A program made the position numbers and the translations under genes. From a bacterium UBP3_UBA3054 (GTDB lineage: Bacteria; Auribacterota; UBA3054): DNA of 6,114 nucleotides. Of the stretch, positions 5,348 to 6,114 are shown one piece after another. Numbering within the stretch: position 1 is the first letter of the stretch; every line of letters begins with the position of its first letter. The notes below the pieces were generated by a model, which saw nothing but the letters and a program-made list of their open reading frames with translations, searched no databases and was not told the DNA's origin. The stretch spans positions 1-6,114 of the forward strand of contig DFCM01000004.1 of NCBI GenBank assembly GCA_002366995.1, written 5' to 3'.

Positions 5348-6114
5348 TACTTCACCTCGACTTCCTGCATCTCGAAAACGGGCGCTCCGGGAGTCGGCTT
5401 GGCGCCGGGCAGATTCTGGTCGGCAGCGGAAGCGTCCAATTGCGCGTCGAGTTCCTTCAGAGGATCAACTTTTTCCGGTTTGCTTTCGGGAACATCGAAG
5501 GCGGTTTCCTTGACTTCGACTGTCTCTACCGTTTCCGTCACCGCGGGGGAGTCAAAAGCGGAGCCGGTTTCCTCGACCTTCTCCACCGTCTCCTCGACTT
5601 TTTCTTCGACCTTCTCCTCGACCTTCTCTTCAGTCTTTTCCGTGAACTCTATCGGCTTGCTTTCCACGGTCTCGACAGGCGTCGGGGTGATGACGGGAAC
5701 GTCCTCGACGGTTTCTTCAACGGTTTCCGTAACGGCGGCGGGCTTCGTCATAAAGTCGCCGACCTTTTTGCCGGGCCTGATGCTGGGTTTCGCATCCATG
5801 AGCTCGGGATCAAAGATCTCGATGCTGCTGGAGCGTCTGAGGCCGTTCATGTAGGGTTCGTAGACCGCGGCGCTCTTCGATTCGGCCACGCGGCGGTAGA
5901 TGTCGTCGTAGGCTTCTCTTTCCGTCTGAACGTGGGCGTCCTGCTTGGCGCTGACATAGACGATGTGGTAGCCGAAGGGCGTTCTTATAACTTCGCTGTA
6001 CTGGCCGGGAGCGAGGCTGAAAGCCGCTCTTTCCACCTCGGCCATTTCTTCGCCGAAGTGGCCCTGCTCGATTATGCCCCAGTCGCCGCCGGAGTCCTTC
6101 ATCGGACCTTCGGA
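5347..6114 (-). CDS. Parvulin-type (PpiC) peptidyl-prolyl isomerase with acidic repetitive C-terminal tail, 5'-truncated
   Basis: The frame is open through the right edge, giving 255 visible codons; the ATG at 6102 is internal. Residue numbers here count from that internal Met. The first 55 or so residues are the C-terminal half of a parvulin domain: S-E-G-P-M, G-G-D-W-G (5-9), a G-x-x-x-x-E-x-A-A-F-S-L-type helix (about 17-30), P-G-Q-Y-S-E-V-I (32-39) and T-P-F-G-Y-H-I-V (41-48). The family catalyses cis-trans isomerisation of prolyl bonds, often on exported proteins. A charged helical segment follows (about 60-90). From about 120 to 251 comes a low-complexity Val/Glu/Thr/Pro/Lys-rich tail, with K-V-E-E repeats at 157-178, that is probably disordered or an extended helix. 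The N-terminal part, including any signal peptide or SurA/PrsA-type chaperone domain, is not in the window, so location is unknown. It is the most upstream operon gene visible and overlaps ruvC by one base. Confidence 0.88.
   Translation of the reverse strand, partial: SEGPMKDSGGDWGIIEQGHFGEEMAEVERAAFSLAPGQYSEVIRTPFGYHIVYVSAKQDAHVQTEREAYDDIYRRVAESKSAAVYEPYMNGLRRSSSIEIFDPELMDAKPSIRPGKKVGDFMTKPAAVTETVEETVEDVPVITPTPVETVESKPIEFTEKTEEKVEEKVEEKVEETVEKVEETGSAFDSPAVTETVETVEVKETAFDVPESKPEKVDPLKELDAQLDASAADQNLPGAKPTPGAPVFEMQEVEVK
5355..5358 (-). promoter_or_regulatory. Ribosome binding site of ruvC
   Basis: GAGG, within a longer GAGGTG, on the minus strand lies 7 nt before the ruvC ATG (5347-5345), inside the last codons of the isomerase gene. 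Confidence 0.5.
5571..5639. repeat. Degenerate 12-bp tandem repeat coding for K-V-E-E units
   Basis: Plus-strand units are cctcgaccttct (5571-5582), then a 9-base interruption, cctcgacttttt (5592-5603), cttcgaccttct (5604-5615), cctcgaccttct (5616-5627) and a more diverged cttcagtctttt (5628-5639). The 12-base period keeps the reading frame and codes for the K-V-E-E-type repeats in the isomerase tail. Looser Thr-Val-Glu units on both sides (about 5490-5560 and 5660-5730) look like further-diverged relatives. Confidence 0.75.

Noticed and set aside
5399..5854. Plus-strand frame coding for S-S-T-F repeats, resembling a Ser/Thr-rich surface protein
   Set aside because: It is the mirror of the K-V-E-E/T-V-E repeats of the isomerase tail, and the parvulin motifs prove the minus strand is the coding one.
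1..6114. Mobile elements, CRISPR arrays, tRNA/rRNA genes, toxin-antitoxin or phage-defence genes
   Set aside because: None is visible by eye on either strand. Coding density leaves gaps of at most 11 bp, and every gene belongs to an ordinary cellular family.

Overview
The window looks like chromosomal DNA of a moderately GC-rich bacterium. It is densely coded, has clear Shine-Dalgarno sequences and a housekeeping RuvC/RuvA pair, and shows no sign of phage, transposon, CRISPR or RNA genes. The organism cannot be fixed from the sequence alone. A bacterial basic-secretory-protein metallopeptidase next to a parvulin with a long acidic tail is at most a weak hint of the Planctomycetes/Verrucomicrobia/Lentisphaerae group; this is low-confidence inference.

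Layout. On the plus strand, the left edge (1-624) holds the 3' part of a secretory-type zinc metallopeptidase (BSP family). It converges, with an 11-bp gap, on a tightly packed run of six minus-strand genes that fills the rest of the window. In transcription order (right to left) these are: a parvulin-type peptidyl-prolyl isomerase with an acidic, repetitive C-terminal tail (5347-6114, 5' end off the window); ruvC (4844-5347); ruvA (4266-4847); a ribokinase-like PfkB sugar kinase (3368-4264); an M3-family oligoendopeptidase (1566-3356); and a CaCA-family Na+/Ca2+ exchanger (636-1562). The junctions are a 1-nt TAATG overlap, a 4-nt ATGA overlap, a 1-nt gap, an 11-nt gap and a 3-nt gap. Co-transcription and translational coupling are therefore very likely. 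The promoter lies beyond the right edge. There is no gene-free stretch longer than 11 bp.

Function. RuvC and RuvA belong to Holliday-junction processing; ruvB is not in the window. The other operon members (protein folding, sugar phosphorylation, peptide degradation, cation transport) have no evident common pathway, so the cluster reads as a housekeeping transcription unit rather than one dedicated system. I found no convincing previously undescribed system. The points most worth a second look are the repeat-built acidic tail of the isomerase, the mixed operon lacking ruvB, the substituted sugar-pocket residue of the kinase, and the bacterial BSP peptidase.
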